Assembly (NCBI RefSeq): GCF_900451095.1
Contig: NZ_UGHV01000001.1
Coordinates: forward strand, 682,001 to 746,000
Length of the DNA: 64,000 bases
Direction of reading: 5' to 3'
Source of the DNA: Helicobacter canis
GTDB lineage: Bacteria > Campylobacterota > Campylobacteria > Campylobacterales > Helicobacteraceae
Shown here piece by piece: positions 35,112-45,138 of the stretch. The position numbers were made by a program, and so were the translations under genes. Each line of letters begins with the position of its first letter. Positions within the stretch are counted from its first letter, which is position 1. The notes beneath the pieces were generated by a model, which was given only the letters and a program-made list of their open reading frames with translations, did no database searches and was not told where the DNA came from.

Positions 35112-36323
35112 CTAGATAAAATCCCTAAACAACGCCCCTAGATCAAGTCCGCATATTTGCGTGTCCTTGCGCTTTTCTAAAATCCCTTGCGCACCTTGCA
35201 CTAAATCGTGGCTAGAAATGCCGTGCGCGATGGAGATTCTCGCTTCTAAAAACGCACTTAAATGATCGCATACTTTCAAAAATTCACCGCACACAGGATT
35301 ATACTCATCGCTATTGTAGTGGGCAAAAAGCTCGCTAGAATCTTTCGTATAATGCGTAAAATCCTCGATTCTATATCGATTGGCAAATTCATTTTGCGTG
35401 AAATACACAATATCGGCGCGGATAGATTCTGGGAGGTGGGCTAAGATTTTTTCTTCTACGGCGCGCTCTTCGATCTGCTTAATCTGCTCATCTAGCCCTG
35501 CTATGGAGCTTTTGATAGGGGAGATAATATCGCGTGTCAAAATCTCTGGCAAATCGTGAAAAAGCCCGCCTAAAAAGTGATTGATACGCATTTGTTTGCA
35601 AGAGGGCATATCAAGGCTTAAAAGATACGCACAAAGGGCTACCACAAGCGTATGCCCTAGCACAGAAGTCGCCGGCACGCGCGGTGTTTGACTCCATCGC
35701 TTCTGGAATCTAAGCTGCCCAAACATCGTGATAATCTCATTGATCTGCTTAAATAGCACAACTTGTTTCATACCTTGCAAGTCATAGTGCTTTTCTACTT
35801 CTTTATCAATGATAGCCTTGATATTGCCCACATCAAACATCGTGGGGTTAAAGTGATAAATAATATCAAACTCCCATTTTGAGGCATAGTAGTGGGCGGC
35901 TTGTAGAATCCGCTTTTCGATATTATGCGGTGGGTGTTTGAAGTAATGCTCTAGTGATGAGAAAAATTTATACCCACAAAGATCGCTCGCAAGCTCGCTT
36001 GTAACAAAGCTCGCAAGCTCCTTTCTATGAAGCTTTTGTAGCTCGTGAAATACCGGGGGCTTAATATCTGTAAGCACCACACGCTCAAAAAAATCAAAGC
36101 AAAAATACTCTATAAGCCGCTCCCAATCAATCTCTTTGCCTGACATTTCTTCATATTTGGCAAAGATATAGGCGATGACCATTTTATGTGCTTGTTTATC
36201 TAGCTCGACAAACTCCACCGGACAGGCTTGGTCATTCCACCTGCGGATAGAAGCAGCGACAAAAATCCTGCGCAAAAGGCTCGCGCTTAGGCGGGGGGTT
36301 TGTAAAGAGCTTGGGGTTTGCAT
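35112..36323 (-). CDS. HD-domain phosphohydrolase
   Basis: 403 residues from the ATG at 36323 (MQTPSS), chosen for AAGGAG about 6 nt upstream. The metal motif runs H (VLGHTLVVALCAYLL), HD (FLGGLFHDLPEILTRDI) and a distal D (LKVCDHLSAFLEA). This layout fits the YfbR-like/HD_3 group of nucleotide phosphohydrolases; the substrate is not known. The N-terminal 150 residues are helical without a known domain. It sits after the Mla lipoprotein by 26 nt. Confidence 0.78.
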   Translation of the reverse strand: MQTPSSLQTPRLSASLLRRIFVAASIRRWNDQACPVEFVELDKQAHKMVIAYIFAKYEEMSGKEIDWERLIEYFCFDFFERVVLTDIKPPVFHELQKLHRKELASFVTSELASDLCGYKFFSSLEHYFKHPPHNIEKRILQAAHYYASKWEFDIIYHFNPTMFDVGNIKAIIDKEVEKHYDLQGMKQVVLFKQINEIITMFGQLRFQKRWSQTPRVPATSVLGHTLVVALCAYLLSLDMPSCKQMRINHFLGGLFHDLPEILTRDIISPIKSSIAGLDEQIKQIEERAVEEKILAHLPESIRADIVYFTQNEFANRYRIEDFTHYTKDSSELFAHYNSDEYNPVCGEFLKVCDHLSAFLEARISIAHGISSHDLVQGAQGILEKRKDTQICGLDLGALFRDFI

Positions 36324-36349
36324 AATATCTCCTTGCATAATGAGGTAGC

Positions 36350-36973
36350 TTAGTGTGGTGTGGCTTTAGGAGATGTGCATAGCTTGGTATCATCACAAAG
36401 TGCGTTTTGGATCTTTTTTGCAGCAGAATCTAGTGCGCTTTGTAGGGCATTGATCATTGCTTGCTCGCTGGAGTTTTGGACATTTTCTACGCTTAGTAGT
36501 GTGCGGACTTTAGAGATACTCTGCCCTTGCAATAAAGTGTAATCTAGTGCGACAATTGCTTGTTTGCTTTCTTCATAAATAGCCAATTTACGCACTTTGA
36601 TATGAAGCTTTATAGGATGCGCACCTAGTGTGCTTAGGATTACACCTTGTGCTCTGGCGTTAGATTCTAGTGTGTTTTGCAGCAGTAGCGAGGGAAGAGT
36701 GATCCACTTTGTCGTAGTAAGGGCTTGTGCTTTGGCTTGTGGGGAGATACGCATAATGCGCTGGGTATTGAGATATGGCAGGACTTCAAGCTCAAGGGCT
36801 ATTGTGCTAAAGGTGGTGTGGTTGTATCCTTGTGTCTCTGTGGATTCTAGGGTGTAGTAGCTATATGCTGGCAAGCTTGCTTTGATATTGACACAGCCCT
36901 GAAAGCTTACTAGGACTAGTGTAATGATGAATCCATAGCGGTAAAAGCGCGTTATATAGGAAAACATTGTCAT
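36350..36973 (-). CDS. ABC-type transport auxiliary lipoprotein (Mla/Pqi system)
   Basis: 207 residues with signal and lipobox SFQGC. The core (YTLES early, then ALELEVLPYLNTQRIMRIS, ITLPSLLLQNTLES) fits the PqiC/ABC_trans_aux lipoprotein family. Expected role: outer-membrane end of a phospholipid transport bridge. The start overlaps the mlaD stop (ATGA), so it is the fourth gene of the operon. Confidence 0.8.
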   Translation of the reverse strand: MTMFSYITRFYRYGFIITLVLVSFQGCVNIKASLPAYSYYTLESTETQGYNHTTFSTIALELEVLPYLNTQRIMRISPQAKAQALTTTKWITLPSLLLQNTLESNARAQGVILSTLGAHPIKLHIKVRKLAIYEESKQAIVALDYTLLQGQSISKVRTLLSVENVQNSSEQAMINALQSALDSAAKKIQNALCDDTKLCTSPKATPH

Positions 36974-37728
36974 TTTTTCTCTCCAAAAATCGTAGGATAG
37001 GGATTATCATCAAATTTATCTAAGAGATTTGATGTTTTTTGCAAAAGGATATCGAGATTTTGCAGGCTTTTTTGCGTTTGGTAGAGTGTGGGGGCGATCA
37101 TCGCGCCTGCACCATTTTCTAGCTCTCCATTGATAGATTCTAGCGCGCGATTGATGTTGCTACTAAGTGCGGGTAGGTTTTGGGAGAATTGATCAAGCGA
37201 GGTGAGTGTGCTGCTAATGTGCCTGACATTTTTCTCGCTAAGGAGCTTTTCTACACTGCCAAGCACGCCAAGCATTTCTTCTAATGCAGAATCTGCTTTA
37301 TCACTAAGCTTGCCCAAGAAGCTTTGATCAAGGGTCAAGACTGCATCATCATCATTGAGAATGATTTCGCCCTTTGGATTCTGGCGCAAGGCGAGATAGC
37401 TAAGTCCAGCTAGCCCTTGAGAGTCGATAAGCACGCTAGAGCCTTTGGCTATGGGGATAGATCGCTGGATAAGTAGGGTGATTTTGACCACACCTAGTTG
37501 TGTTGTATCAAAGCCTATGTGCTTGATATGTCCAATGGTAATGCCCTTATATTTAATGGGCGTTTTTACCGCAATGCCAGAGATGTCATAGCTTGTCGTG
37601 ATCGTATAAATGCGGAATTTATCTTCATTAAAACTGATCCTGCCAAACCACAAGATAAAGACAATAAGCCCAATAAGTATGGCAAAAAATATCCCCCCTA
37701 TAAGCACATAATTTACATTTCTCTCCAT
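36970..37728 (-). CDS. mlaD: MlaD-type MCE domain protein
   Basis: 252 residues: N-terminal anchor (7-28), one MCE domain (about 38-118, with ISGIAVKTPIKYKGITIGHI) and a helical C-terminal part. MCE proteins form hexameric rings that carry lipids across the periplasm. It overlaps mlaF by 16 nt. Confidence 0.9.
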   Translation of the reverse strand: MERNVNYVLIGGIFFAILIGLIVFILWFGRISFNEDKFRIYTITTSYDISGIAVKTPIKYKGITIGHIKHIGFDTTQLGVVKITLLIQRSIPIAKGSSVLIDSQGLAGLSYLALRQNPKGEIILNDDDAVLTLDQSFLGKLSDKADSALEEMLGVLGSVEKLLSEKNVRHISSTLTSLDQFSQNLPALSSNINRALESINGELENGAGAMIAPTLYQTQKSLQNLDILLQKTSNLLDKFDDNPYPTIFGEKK

Positions 37729-38471
37729 AGTCTCTCTCCTCGTTTGCTGAAAAATATATTGCTAGAATCTAGCGTATGTGCATTTTGCGCAAGTTCGCTA
37801 AGATTGCCCAAAAATTCTATCTTCCCATCTTTTAGCATTAAAAACCTATCAGTAGTGTCTTTGATAGAATCTAAATCGTGCGTGATCATCACAATCGTCA
37901 TTGTAAATTCTAGCCGCAAAGCGCAAATAAGCTCATCAAGCTGCTGCGCACTACTTGGATCAAGCCCGCTGCTAGGCTCATCTAAAAAGAGGATTCTAGG
38001 ATTTAGGGCTAGAGCTCGCGCTAATCCCACGCGCTTTTTCATACCACCACTTAGCTCGTGCGGGTAGAGATGATAGGATCTTGGGCTTAATCCTACGCGA
38101 TCAAGCAGGTATTTTGCCACTTCGGTAATGCTTGATTGCGGATATGCGCTGTATTCTTCAAGGAGTATGCCGACATTCTCTAGCACATTTAATGAGCTAA
38201 AAAGTGCGCCAAACTGAAAGAGCACACCACAGCGCGTAAGCAGAGTGCTGGGGTCTTTAAGCTGCCAAATATCTTCATCAAAGATTAGGATTCTGCCACT
38301 TTTGGGGCGATTAAGCAGGATCATTGAGCGAAGTAGGGTGGATTTCCCACTGCCACTACCCCCTAAGATCCCAAAAATCTCGCCTTCATACACATCAAAA
38401 CTAATGTGATCGTGGATAAGATGATTGCCATAAGCGGTGCAGAGATTTTGGACTTGGATAATGGGCTTCAT
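37713..38471 (-). CDS. mlaF: MlaF-type ABC ATPase of the lipid transport system
   Basis: 252 residues from the ATG at 38471, which overlaps the permease stop by 4 nt. Walker A GGSGSGKST, signature LSGGMKKRVGLARAL, Walker B ILFLDEPSSGLDP and switch His in ITHDLD. Energises the MlaE permease. Confidence 0.93.
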   Translation of the reverse strand: MKPIIQVQNLCTAYGNHLIHDHISFDVYEGEIFGILGGSGSGKSTLLRSMILLNRPKSGRILIFDEDIWQLKDPSTLLTRCGVLFQFGALFSSLNVLENVGILLEEYSAYPQSSITEVAKYLLDRVGLSPRSYHLYPHELSGGMKKRVGLARALALNPRILFLDEPSSGLDPSSAQQLDELICALRLEFTMTIVMITHDLDSIKDTTDRFLMLKDGKIEFLGNLSELAQNAHTLDSSNIFFSKRGERLWREM

Positions 38472-39553
38472 ATCCCAAGCCTTGAAGTGATGAAAGAAAA
38501 CACCGCATTGATAGCGATGATCCAAAAAAGTGCATTAACCACGCTAATAGTTGTAATGCGCCCTAGCTCTTGGGTGTTTTCCTTGATACAAAATCCACGG
38601 AAGCAGCCCACAAGCGCAATCGCCGCGCCAAAAAAGGGGGCTTTCACAAGCCCGATGAAAAAGTGCGACCAGCTCACACTCTCATACACGCGATCAATAT
38701 AGGTCCCCATATCAATCCCTAGCTGCACATACACAGCAAGCATACCGCCTAACAGGCTAAAAGCATCGGCTAAAAACACTAGAAGCGGCATAACGACAAT
38801 GAGCGCGAAAAGCCTTGGAATCACAAGAAATGTAATGGGGTGGAAATTCATCGTTTTCATCGCATCAATTTCATCAGTTAGGCGCATTACGCCAATTTGT
38901 GCAGTAAAGCTTGAGGCACTGCGCCCAGCGATGACAAGAGCTAGGATAAAAGGACCCATCTCGCGCAAAGAAAGCTTTGCTGTCATCTCAATACTTAGCA
39001 TTGGCGCGCCCATAAGCTCTAGCTGCACTGCTCCTTGTAATGCTATGGCAAAGCCCACAATAAAAGCGGTAAGCAAGCTTACAGGCAGGGCTTTAAAGCC
39101 AGATTCATTGATGTGATAGAGCAGGGGGGTCAAGCGGACATCGCGTCTCCATAAAGATAGTGCTAGATAGTAAAAGCTCATACCCACAAAGTTTAAAAAA
39201 TCTAAAAAGCTTTGATAAAAGCTATAAACCCACTTGCCAAGTGAAGTAAGCAGTGTGCGGAATAAGTGTCGCTTAGGCGTAAGCGGGATCGTGCTAACTA
39301 AGCATTGATCAAGCACGGCGCGTATATGCTCGCTCGCTTGGATCTCTGGGGCTTTGTGTAAATGCGTTTTTAGAAAAATCCCAAAGGCTAGATCAATGAT
39401 CGCATCTTGCTCAAAGACAATGCGCGTGATGGCGGGGTGTTTGGATTCTAGAGCGTGCTTTAGGGCAAAAAGCGTGCATCTAGGCACACGGAAATCCCAC
39501 ACACCACCAATAGTCATTGTGCTTGTATCTATGCGAAAATATGGTGTCTGCAC
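38468..39553 (-). CDS. mlaE: MlaE-type permease with N-terminal STAS-like domain
   Basis: 361 residues. The first 95 residues look like a STAS domain (TIGGVWDFRV, RIVFEQDAIIDLAFG), the role played by separate MlaB in E. coli; the rest is the MlaE permease (AFIVGFAIALQGAVQLELMG, ELGPF replaced by EMGPFILALVIAGRSAS, and LVVMPLL). So B and E are fused. The start codon is GTG at 39553; an ATG at 39517 is an alternative. First gene of the operon. Confidence 0.88.
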   Translation of the reverse strand: MQTPYFRIDTSTMTIGGVWDFRVPRCTLFALKHALESKHPAITRIVFEQDAIIDLAFGIFLKTHLHKAPEIQASEHIRAVLDQCLVSTIPLTPKRHLFRTLLTSLGKWVYSFYQSFLDFLNFVGMSFYYLALSLWRRDVRLTPLLYHINESGFKALPVSLLTAFIVGFAIALQGAVQLELMGAPMLSIEMTAKLSLREMGPFILALVIAGRSASSFTAQIGVMRLTDEIDAMKTMNFHPITFLVIPRLFALIVVMPLLVFLADAFSLLGGMLAVYVQLGIDMGTYIDRVYESVSWSHFFIGLVKAPFFGAAIALVGCFRGFCIKENTQELGRITTISVVNALFWIIAINAVFSFITSRLGI

Positions 39554-39621
39554 TTCTTGCGCGCCTTTAAGTAAAATATCGCTTTATCAATGCCCATAAC
39601 AACGCCCACGCTAAGCAGAGC

Positions 39622-40929
39622 TTATACCAGCTCTCCAAAGAGCGAGCCACCTTCATTGCGCGTGATTTTCACTCGGGCAAATGTGCCTAGATCTAGCGCG
39701 ACATTTTCTATATGGATAAGCTTGTTGCTATCACTGCGCCCTTCGCTAAAGCAGCCTTGCTCATCTTGTAAGGTATTTTCCACAAGCACGATGTATTGCT
39801 TGCCTATTTCTGCTTGTGCTTTCTCGCGTAAAATCTCCCTATGCCGCTCTTGCAAAGTGCTTAGTCTCGCTTGGGCAATGTCTTTGGGGATATGCTTGGC
39901 TGGATCAAGTGAGTAGGCAAGTGTGTGTGGGCGCGGCGAGTAGATAAAGCTATAAAGTGTATCAAAGCGCACTTGCTCTAGCACATCAAGCGTATGGGCG
40001 AAGTCTTCTTCACTCTCATCTACAAAGCCTACGATAATATCTGTGCTAATGGTAACTTCTGGCACAAGCTCTTTAAGCCTTTGCACGCGGTCTAAAAACC
40101 ACTCCTTGCTATACCCTCTGCGCATAGCTTTGAGAATCCTGCTTGAGCCGCTTTGCAAGGGCATATGGATAGATTTGCACACTTTAGGATTGTGGGCAAA
40201 CTCTTGGAGAAACTCATCATCCATATGTAGTGGGTGAGGTGAGGTAAAGCGGATCCTTTCTATCCCTTTAATCTCTGCTAGCTCTGCGAGTAGCCCAGAG
40301 AAGTTGATAGGCTTATGCGCACTAGAAAAACGCACGCCATAGTTATTGACATTCTGCCCTAGTAGCAGCAGCTCTTTTATGCCATTTTGCGCGAGCTTGC
40401 GTGCTTCAGTTAGGATCAAATCAAGTGGGATAGAGATTTCCTTGCCCCTTGTGTGTGGGACTATGCAGTAAGCACAGGATTTATCACAGCCTATGGAGAT
40501 ATTTAGCAAAGCCTTCACGCCACTAGATCGCACGCCTTCAAAGGCATAGAGACTATCATCATAGCTAAGATCGACTTCTACGGCTTTTGGTTTGTGGATT
40601 ATCTGCGTGATTTTAGAGATGTTGCGCGCGCCTAGGACAAAATCTACTGCGGAAGATTTTTTCAAAATTTCCGCACCCATATGGCTTGCGGTGCAGCCAC
40701 ATACGCCGATTTTCGCGCCCTTTTTCTTCTGCTGAGCGTATTGACCGATTTCTGAAAAAAGCCTGCGCTCTGGCTTTTCACGCACGGAGCAGGTATTGAT
40801 AAGGATAAGATCTGCTTGCGTGGCATCATCGGTGAGCGTGTAGCCCTCCTTGCGCTCTAGCTCGGCGATCATATGCTCGCTATCGCGCTCATTCATCGCG
40901 CAGCCAAGTGTCTGGACAAAGAGCTTCAT
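39622..40929 (-). CDS. miaB: tRNA-2-methylthio-N6-dimethylallyladenosine synthase MiaB
   Basis: 435 residues. UPF0004 domain with Cys10, Cys47 and Cys79 for the auxiliary cluster; radical SAM cysteines 148, 152 and 155 in [10 protein letters not shown]-terminal TRAM domain. Methylthiolates i6A37 of tRNA. It is 6 nt after the HP0268-like gene, the same neighbours as HP0269/HP0268. Confidence 0.95.
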   Translation of the reverse strand: MKLFVQTLGCAMNERDSEHMIAELERKEGYTLTDDATQADLILINTCSVREKPERRLFSEIGQYAQQKKKGAKIGVCGCTASHMGAEILKKSSAVDFVLGARNISKITQIIHKPKAVEVDLSYDDSLYAFEGVRSSGVKALLNISIGCDKSCAYCIVPHTRGKEISIPLDLILTEARKLAQNGIKELLLLGQNVNNYGVRFSSAHKPINFSGLLAELAEIKGIERIRFTSPHPLHMDDEFLQEFAHNPKVCKSIHMPLQSGSSRILKAMRRGYSKEWFLDRVQRLKELVPEVTISTDIIVGFVDESEEDFAHTLDVLEQVRFDTLYSFIYSPRPHTLAYSLDPAKHIPKDIAQARLSTLQERHREILREKAQAEIGKQYIVLVENTLQDEQGCFSEGRSDSNKLIHIENVALDLGTFARVKITRNEGGSLFGELV

Positions 40930-40935
40930 AATGGC

Positions 40936-41175
40936 TTATAGAATCCTAAATTCATAGATAAAGTCTTTTGCATCAAGCCCATAGCGCACTTCGCCCATAT
41001 AGACAATTTTGCCTTTGGATTCTAGTAGGCTTTTTGCTTTTTGTAGGTCTTTTTGCGTGTTTTGCTTGTCAAAATATACCACTTGTAGTGAAGAAGTGGA
41101 TTCTAGTAGGCTTTCTACTTTGATTGTTTGTGGGGTGGTATTTCCCAAATCCATAGGGGCAAGTTTTAATTCCAT
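40936..41175 (-). CDS. HP0268-like small protein (Smr-like nuclease family)
   Basis: 79 residues from the ATG at 41175 (MELKLAPMDLGN), chosen for GGAG upstream. The C-terminal half (VVYFDKQNTQKDLQKAKSLLESKGKIVYMGEVRYGLDAKDF) has the alternating helix-strand pattern of HP0268, a small H. pylori nuclease, and it has the same miaB neighbour. Identity is by synteny and general pattern. It carries a dispersed motif (LESTS) in the middle. Confidence 0.65.
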   Translation of the reverse strand: MELKLAPMDLGNTTPQTIKVESLLESTSSLQVVYFDKQNTQKDLQKAKSLLESKGKIVYMGEVRYGLDAKDFIYEFRIL

Positions 41176-41233
41176 AACATAAACTCCAAGAAAGATTTGT
41201 GGCATTGTAGCTAGAATTGGCTTAAAAATTTGC

Positions 41234-41239
41234 TATAAT
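41234..41239 (+). promoter_or_regulatory. Extended -10 TGCTATAAT for nusA
   Basis: TATAAT with TGC before it, 78 nt upstream of the nusA ATG, leaving a leader of about 70 nt. Confidence 0.6.
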
Positions 41240-41317
41240 GCCGCCACTTTCAAAGACTCTCTTAACTAAGACAATCCCTAGCCAAATCTAAGAAAGACTT
41301 AAGCCTAAAGGAGCATT

Positions 41318-42454
41318 ATGGAGAAGATTGTAGATATTATCGAGCTTATTGCTTGTGAGAAAGGGCTAGAGCCTAAAGTCGTCGCACAAGTGGTCAAAGA
41401 CACGATCATCAAAGTCGCTAAAAAGCAATTTGGCGAAGAGCTAAACTACATCATAGAAGAAGATGAGAAACACCGCACTTTTAGACTGATCCACTCTGTG
41501 CTTGTGTGTGCTGATGATGATGAGAGGATCACAAGCGATCCGCATAATTTCATCGCACTCTCAAAGGCGAAAGAAGAATCAGGGAGCGATGTGAGCATAA
41601 ATGATGAAATCCACCACGAAATAAGCCTAGAAAATATGAGTAGAAATGCTGTCAATATGCTTTTTAGCGATCTTGAATACCATATCCAGCGCACTATAGA
41701 AAACCAGCTTTTTGTAAGCTTTAAAGAAATGCTAGGCAAGCTTGTAAGTGGGCAAGTCATTGCCATTGATGAGCAAGAAAACACCTTTGTAGAGATCCAA
41801 GATATACGCGCAGTTTTGCCGCTAAAAAACCGCATTAAGGGTGAGAAGTTTAAGGTCAATGACACGATTAGCTGTATTGTAAAATTTGTGCGCTTCCAAA
41901 AAGATGGGCTGTATGTCGAGCTATCACGCACCACGCCCAAAATGCTTGAAGCTCTGCTAGAGCAAGAAGTCCCAGAGATTAAAGATGGCGAAGTGATTAT
42001 CCAAAAGTGCGCTAGGATCCCGGGCGATCGTGCTAAGGTCGCTCTTTTTTCCACAAGTCCAAGGATTGACCCTATCGGCTCAAGTGTGGGGACAAGGGGC
42101 GTTAGGATCAATGCTGTAAGCCGCAAGCTTAATGGTGAGAATATCGATTGCATTGAGTATGCAGAAATCCCAGAGATTTTTATCAGCAAAGCCCTAGCTC
42201 CAGCACAAATCATCTCTGTAAAAATCCTAAGCAACACCGAAGAAGAGAAAAAAGCCCAAGTGCATATAATGAGCGATCAAAAAAGTAAGGCGATTGGCAA
42301 AAATGGTGTAAATATCCGTCTAGCGTGTATGCTTACAGGATTTGAAATCGAGCTTGTAGAGCTTATCAAAGACAAGCCACAAGATAGCGGAGAATCCACG
42401 CCTAAAGAGCAAAAGGTAGGAATTGATGCGCTAGAATCACTCTTTAAGGCATAG
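41318..42454 (+). CDS. nusA: Transcription factor NusA
   Basis: 378 residues: N-terminal RNA-polymerase-binding domain (1-130), S1 domain (about 140-205), two KH domains (210-355, with IGSSVGTRGVRINAVSR and KAIGKNGVNIRLACML). It lacks the acidic C-terminal repeats of E. coli NusA, as usual in this group. Acts in pausing, termination and antitermination. AAAGGAG before the ATG. Confidence 0.96.
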   Translation: MEKIVDIIELIACEKGLEPKVVAQVVKDTIIKVAKKQFGEELNYIIEEDEKHRTFRLIHSVLVCADDDERITSDPHNFIALSKAKEESGSDVSINDEIHHEISLENMSRNAVNMLFSDLEYHIQRTIENQLFVSFKEMLGKLVSGQVIAIDEQENTFVEIQDIRAVLPLKNRIKGEKFKVNDTISCIVKFVRFQKDGLYVELSRTTPKMLEALLEQEVPEIKDGEVIIQKCARIPGDRAKVALFSTSPRIDPIGSSVGTRGVRINAVSRKLNGENIDCIEYAEIPEIFISKALAPAQIISVKILSNTEEEKKAQVHIMSDQKSKAIGKNGVNIRLACMLTGFEIELVELIKDKPQDSGESTPKEQKVGIDALESLFKA

Positions 42455-42505
42455 TCCCAAATAGCCCCAAGCGTGCGTGATTAAAGAATTTTTACAAAGT
42501 TGCAT

Positions 42506-42511
42506 TATAAT
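42506..42511 (+). promoter_or_regulatory. -10 box TATAAT for secA
   Basis: TATAAT 30 nt before the secA start at 42541, in the 86-nt spacer after nusA. Confidence 0.6.
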
Positions 42512-42540
42512 TTCAATCATTTTTTTACAAGGCTTTATGA

Positions 42541-45138
42541 ATGGTAAAAACGATGTTTAGCTCTATTTTTGGCAGTAGAAACGACAAGCTTATCCGCGCT
42601 TATCAAAAGCGTGTAAATGCTATCAATGCCCTAGAATCCACTTTTGAGACATTAAGCGATGTAGAGCTGCAAGAGCGATTTAGCGCGTTAAAAACGCGTG
42701 TGCAAGACAATGGAGAAAGCCTAGAATCTGTGCTAAATGAGAGCTTTGCTATCACCAGAGAAGCAGCCAAGCGCACGCTTAATATGCGGCATTTTGATGT
42801 GCAGCTTATCGGTGCTATGGCGTTGCACGATGGGCGCATTGCCGAGATGAAAACAGGCGAGGGGAAAACCCTTGTCGCCACGCTTGCAAGCGCGCTTAAT
42901 GCGCTAATGGGTGAGAGCGTGCATATCGTAACGGTCAATGACTATCTAGCCAATCGCGATGCGAACGAAATGCGTCCGTTGTATGAGTTTTTAGGATATA
43001 GCGTGGGGGTAATCACAGCTAGCGTTAGCGAAGAGGAGCGGCTAGCGATGTATGCGTGCGATATAGTCTATGGCACGAATAATGAATTTGGCTTTGACTA
43101 TCTGCGCGATAATATGAAATACGATCTTGCCCAAAAGGTGCAGAAATCCCACTCTTACGCGATTGTCGATGAGGTGGATTCTATTTTAATCGATGAGGCA
43201 AGGACACCACTTATCATCTCTGGTCCGGTTAATCGCAAAATGGAGCATTACACTACGGCGGATTCTGTGGCAAAGCAGATGAAAGTCGAAGAAGATTTTA
43301 CAATCGATGAAAAAAATCGCGTGATTTTAATCACAGAAGATGGCATTAAAAAGGCGGAAAAGCTCTTCAAAATCGAGAATCTATACAGCATAGAAAATGC
43401 CAGCTTATCACACCACCTAGATCAAGCCTTGAAAGCGAATTTTCTCTTTTTCAAAGATCAAGATTATGTGATCCAAGAAGGCGAAGTGGTGATTGTCGAT
43501 GAATTTACGGGGAGATTATCGCAAGGCAGGCGATTTAGCGAGGGGCTGCACCAAGCCCTAGAGGCGAAAGAAAAAGTCGCCATTAAAGAAGAGAGCCAAA
43601 CGCTAGCAGATATTACTTTCCAAAATTACTTCCGCTTGTATAGCAAGCTCTCTGGTATGACAGGCACAGCCCAGACAGAAGCAAGCGAATTTCTACAAAT
43701 CTACAATCTCGAAGTTGTCTCAATCCCCACAAATCTCCCCGTGCAGCGCAAAGATCTCAACGATCTAATCTACAAAAGCGAGCGCGAGAAGTTTAATGCC
43801 GTGCTTGCTAAAATCACAGAGCTTTATGCCAAGGGGCAGCCTGTGCTTGTGGGCACAGCAAGCATTGAAAAAAGCGAGCTTTTGCACAATCTCCTAAAGC
43901 AAGCCAAAATCCCCCACACCGTGCTAAATGCCAAGCAGCATACAAAGGAGTCTGAAATCATCAAAGATGCAGGGCTTAAGGGGTCAGTTACCATCGCGAC
44001 AAATATGGCAGGGCGAGGCGTGGATATTAAGATTGATGATGAAGTGCGCGATCTTGGGGGGCTTTATATCATCGGCACAGAGCGGCACGAGAGCAGGCGG
44101 ATCGATAATCAGCTGCGCGGGCGATCGGGGCGGCAGGGCGATCCGGGGGTGAGTCAATTCTACTTAAGCTTAGAAGATGGCTTGCTAAGGATTTTTGGTA
44201 GTGATAAGCTTAAAGGCATTATGGAGCGACTTGGGCTAAAAGAAGGCGAGCATATAGAATCTGGACTTGTTACTCGCTCTGTGCAAAATGCGCAAAAAAA
44301 GGTCGAGAATCTGCATTTTGAATCCCGCAAGCACTTACTAGAATACGATGATGTCGCTAATGAGCAGCGCAAAAGTGTCTATAAATTCCGCGATGAATTG
44401 CTGGATTCTAGCTTTGATATGAGCGAACGAGTGGAGCAAAATCGCTTAAGTGCCTTGCAAGAGTGCCTAGATCAAGCCCAGATCAACGCCCAAGGCGATA
44501 TGCAAGCGACTTTACAAGCACTTGAGCAGATTCTACAAGAAGAGTTTGGCTACCAGAATCTACGCCAAGAGCTAGGCGATGATATTGATGAAAGTAGCTT
44601 GCTTGATAGGGTTAATGCGCTTTTGCAAGTGCATTATGAAGAGAAAATGGCGGTAGCAGGAGAGAGCCGCAATGAGATTGAGCGCATTATTTATCTGCAA
44701 ACGCTTGATACGCTCTGGCGTGAGCATCTCTACTCAATGGATACGCTAAAGACAGGGATCTCTCTGCGAGGCTATAACCAAAAAGATCCGCTTGTGGAGT
44801 ATAAAAAGGAGAGTTACAGCCTTTTTATGGAGTTTATTGATCAGGTGAAGACCCAGGCGATAAAGACTCTGCACATTATCCAAATCAAAGAGCCAGAATC
44901 CACCAAAGCCCAAACACAAGAGGTTTTAAGCGATCTAGCCCAAACAAGCGATGAGCTACACTACAATAATCAAGCCATTGAGCAGAATTTGACCCAAGAG
45001 AATTTGGGGGGAGAATTTGGAGGAGGCTTTGGAGCAAAAAAGATCGCACGCAATGATCCTTGCCCTTGCGGCAGTGGGAAAAAATACAAGCTCTGCCACG
45101 GCAAAAGCGGACCAAAAAAGGGAATGCTAGCGCGATAA
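42541..45138 (+). CDS. secA: Preprotein translocase ATPase SecA
   Basis: 865 residues. Walker A MKTGEGKT (103-110), [15 protein letters not shown], helicase motif [13 protein letters not shown] and the C-terminal zinc motif [14 protein letters not shown]. Drives export through SecYEG. Start could also be ATG 42553. One dispersed motif near the N-terminus (LESTF at 31-35) sits in a variable loop. The lolC-type gene begins at its stop (TAATG). Confidence 0.97.
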   Translation: MVKTMFSSIFGSRNDKLIRAYQKRVNAINALESTFETLSDVELQERFSALKTRVQDNGESLESVLNESFAITREAAKRTLNMRHFDVQLIGAMALHDGRIAEMKTGEGKTLVATLASALNALMGESVHIVTVNDYLANRDANEMRPLYEFLGYSVGVITASVSEEERLAMYACDIVYGTNNEFGFDYLRDNMKYDLAQKVQKSHSYAIVDEVDSILIDEARTPLIISGPVNRKMEHYTTADSVAKQMKVEEDFTIDEKNRVILITEDGIKKAEKLFKIENLYSIENASLSHHLDQALKANFLFFKDQDYVIQEGEVVIVDEFTGRLSQGRRFSEGLHQALEAKEKVAIKEESQTLADITFQNYFRLYSKLSGMTGTAQTEASEFLQIYNLEVVSIPTNLPVQRKDLNDLIYKSEREKFNAVLAKITELYAKGQPVLVGTASIEKSELLHNLLKQAKIPHTVLNAKQHTKESEIIKDAGLKGSVTIATNMAGRGVDIKIDDEVRDLGGLYIIGTERHESRRIDNQLRGRSGRQGDPGVSQFYLSLEDGLLRIFGSDKLKGIMERLGLKEGEHIESGLVTRSVQNAQKKVENLHFESRKHLLEYDDVANEQRKSVYKFRDELLDSSFDMSERVEQNRLSALQECLDQAQINAQGDMQATLQALEQILQEEFGYQNLRQELGDDIDESSLLDRVNALLQVHYEEKMAVAGESRNEIERIIYLQTLDTLWREHLYSMDTLKTGISLRGYNQKDPLVEYKKESYSLFMEFIDQVKTQAIKTLHIIQIKEPESTKAQTQEVLSDLAQTSDELHYNNQAIEQNLTQENLGGEFGGGFGAKKIARNDPCPCGSGKKYKLCHGKSGPKKGMLAR

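Noticed and set aside
41446-42237. 263-codon open frame opposite nusA
   Set aside because: Serine- and leucine-rich shadow of nusA coding sequence, typical of the complementary strand.
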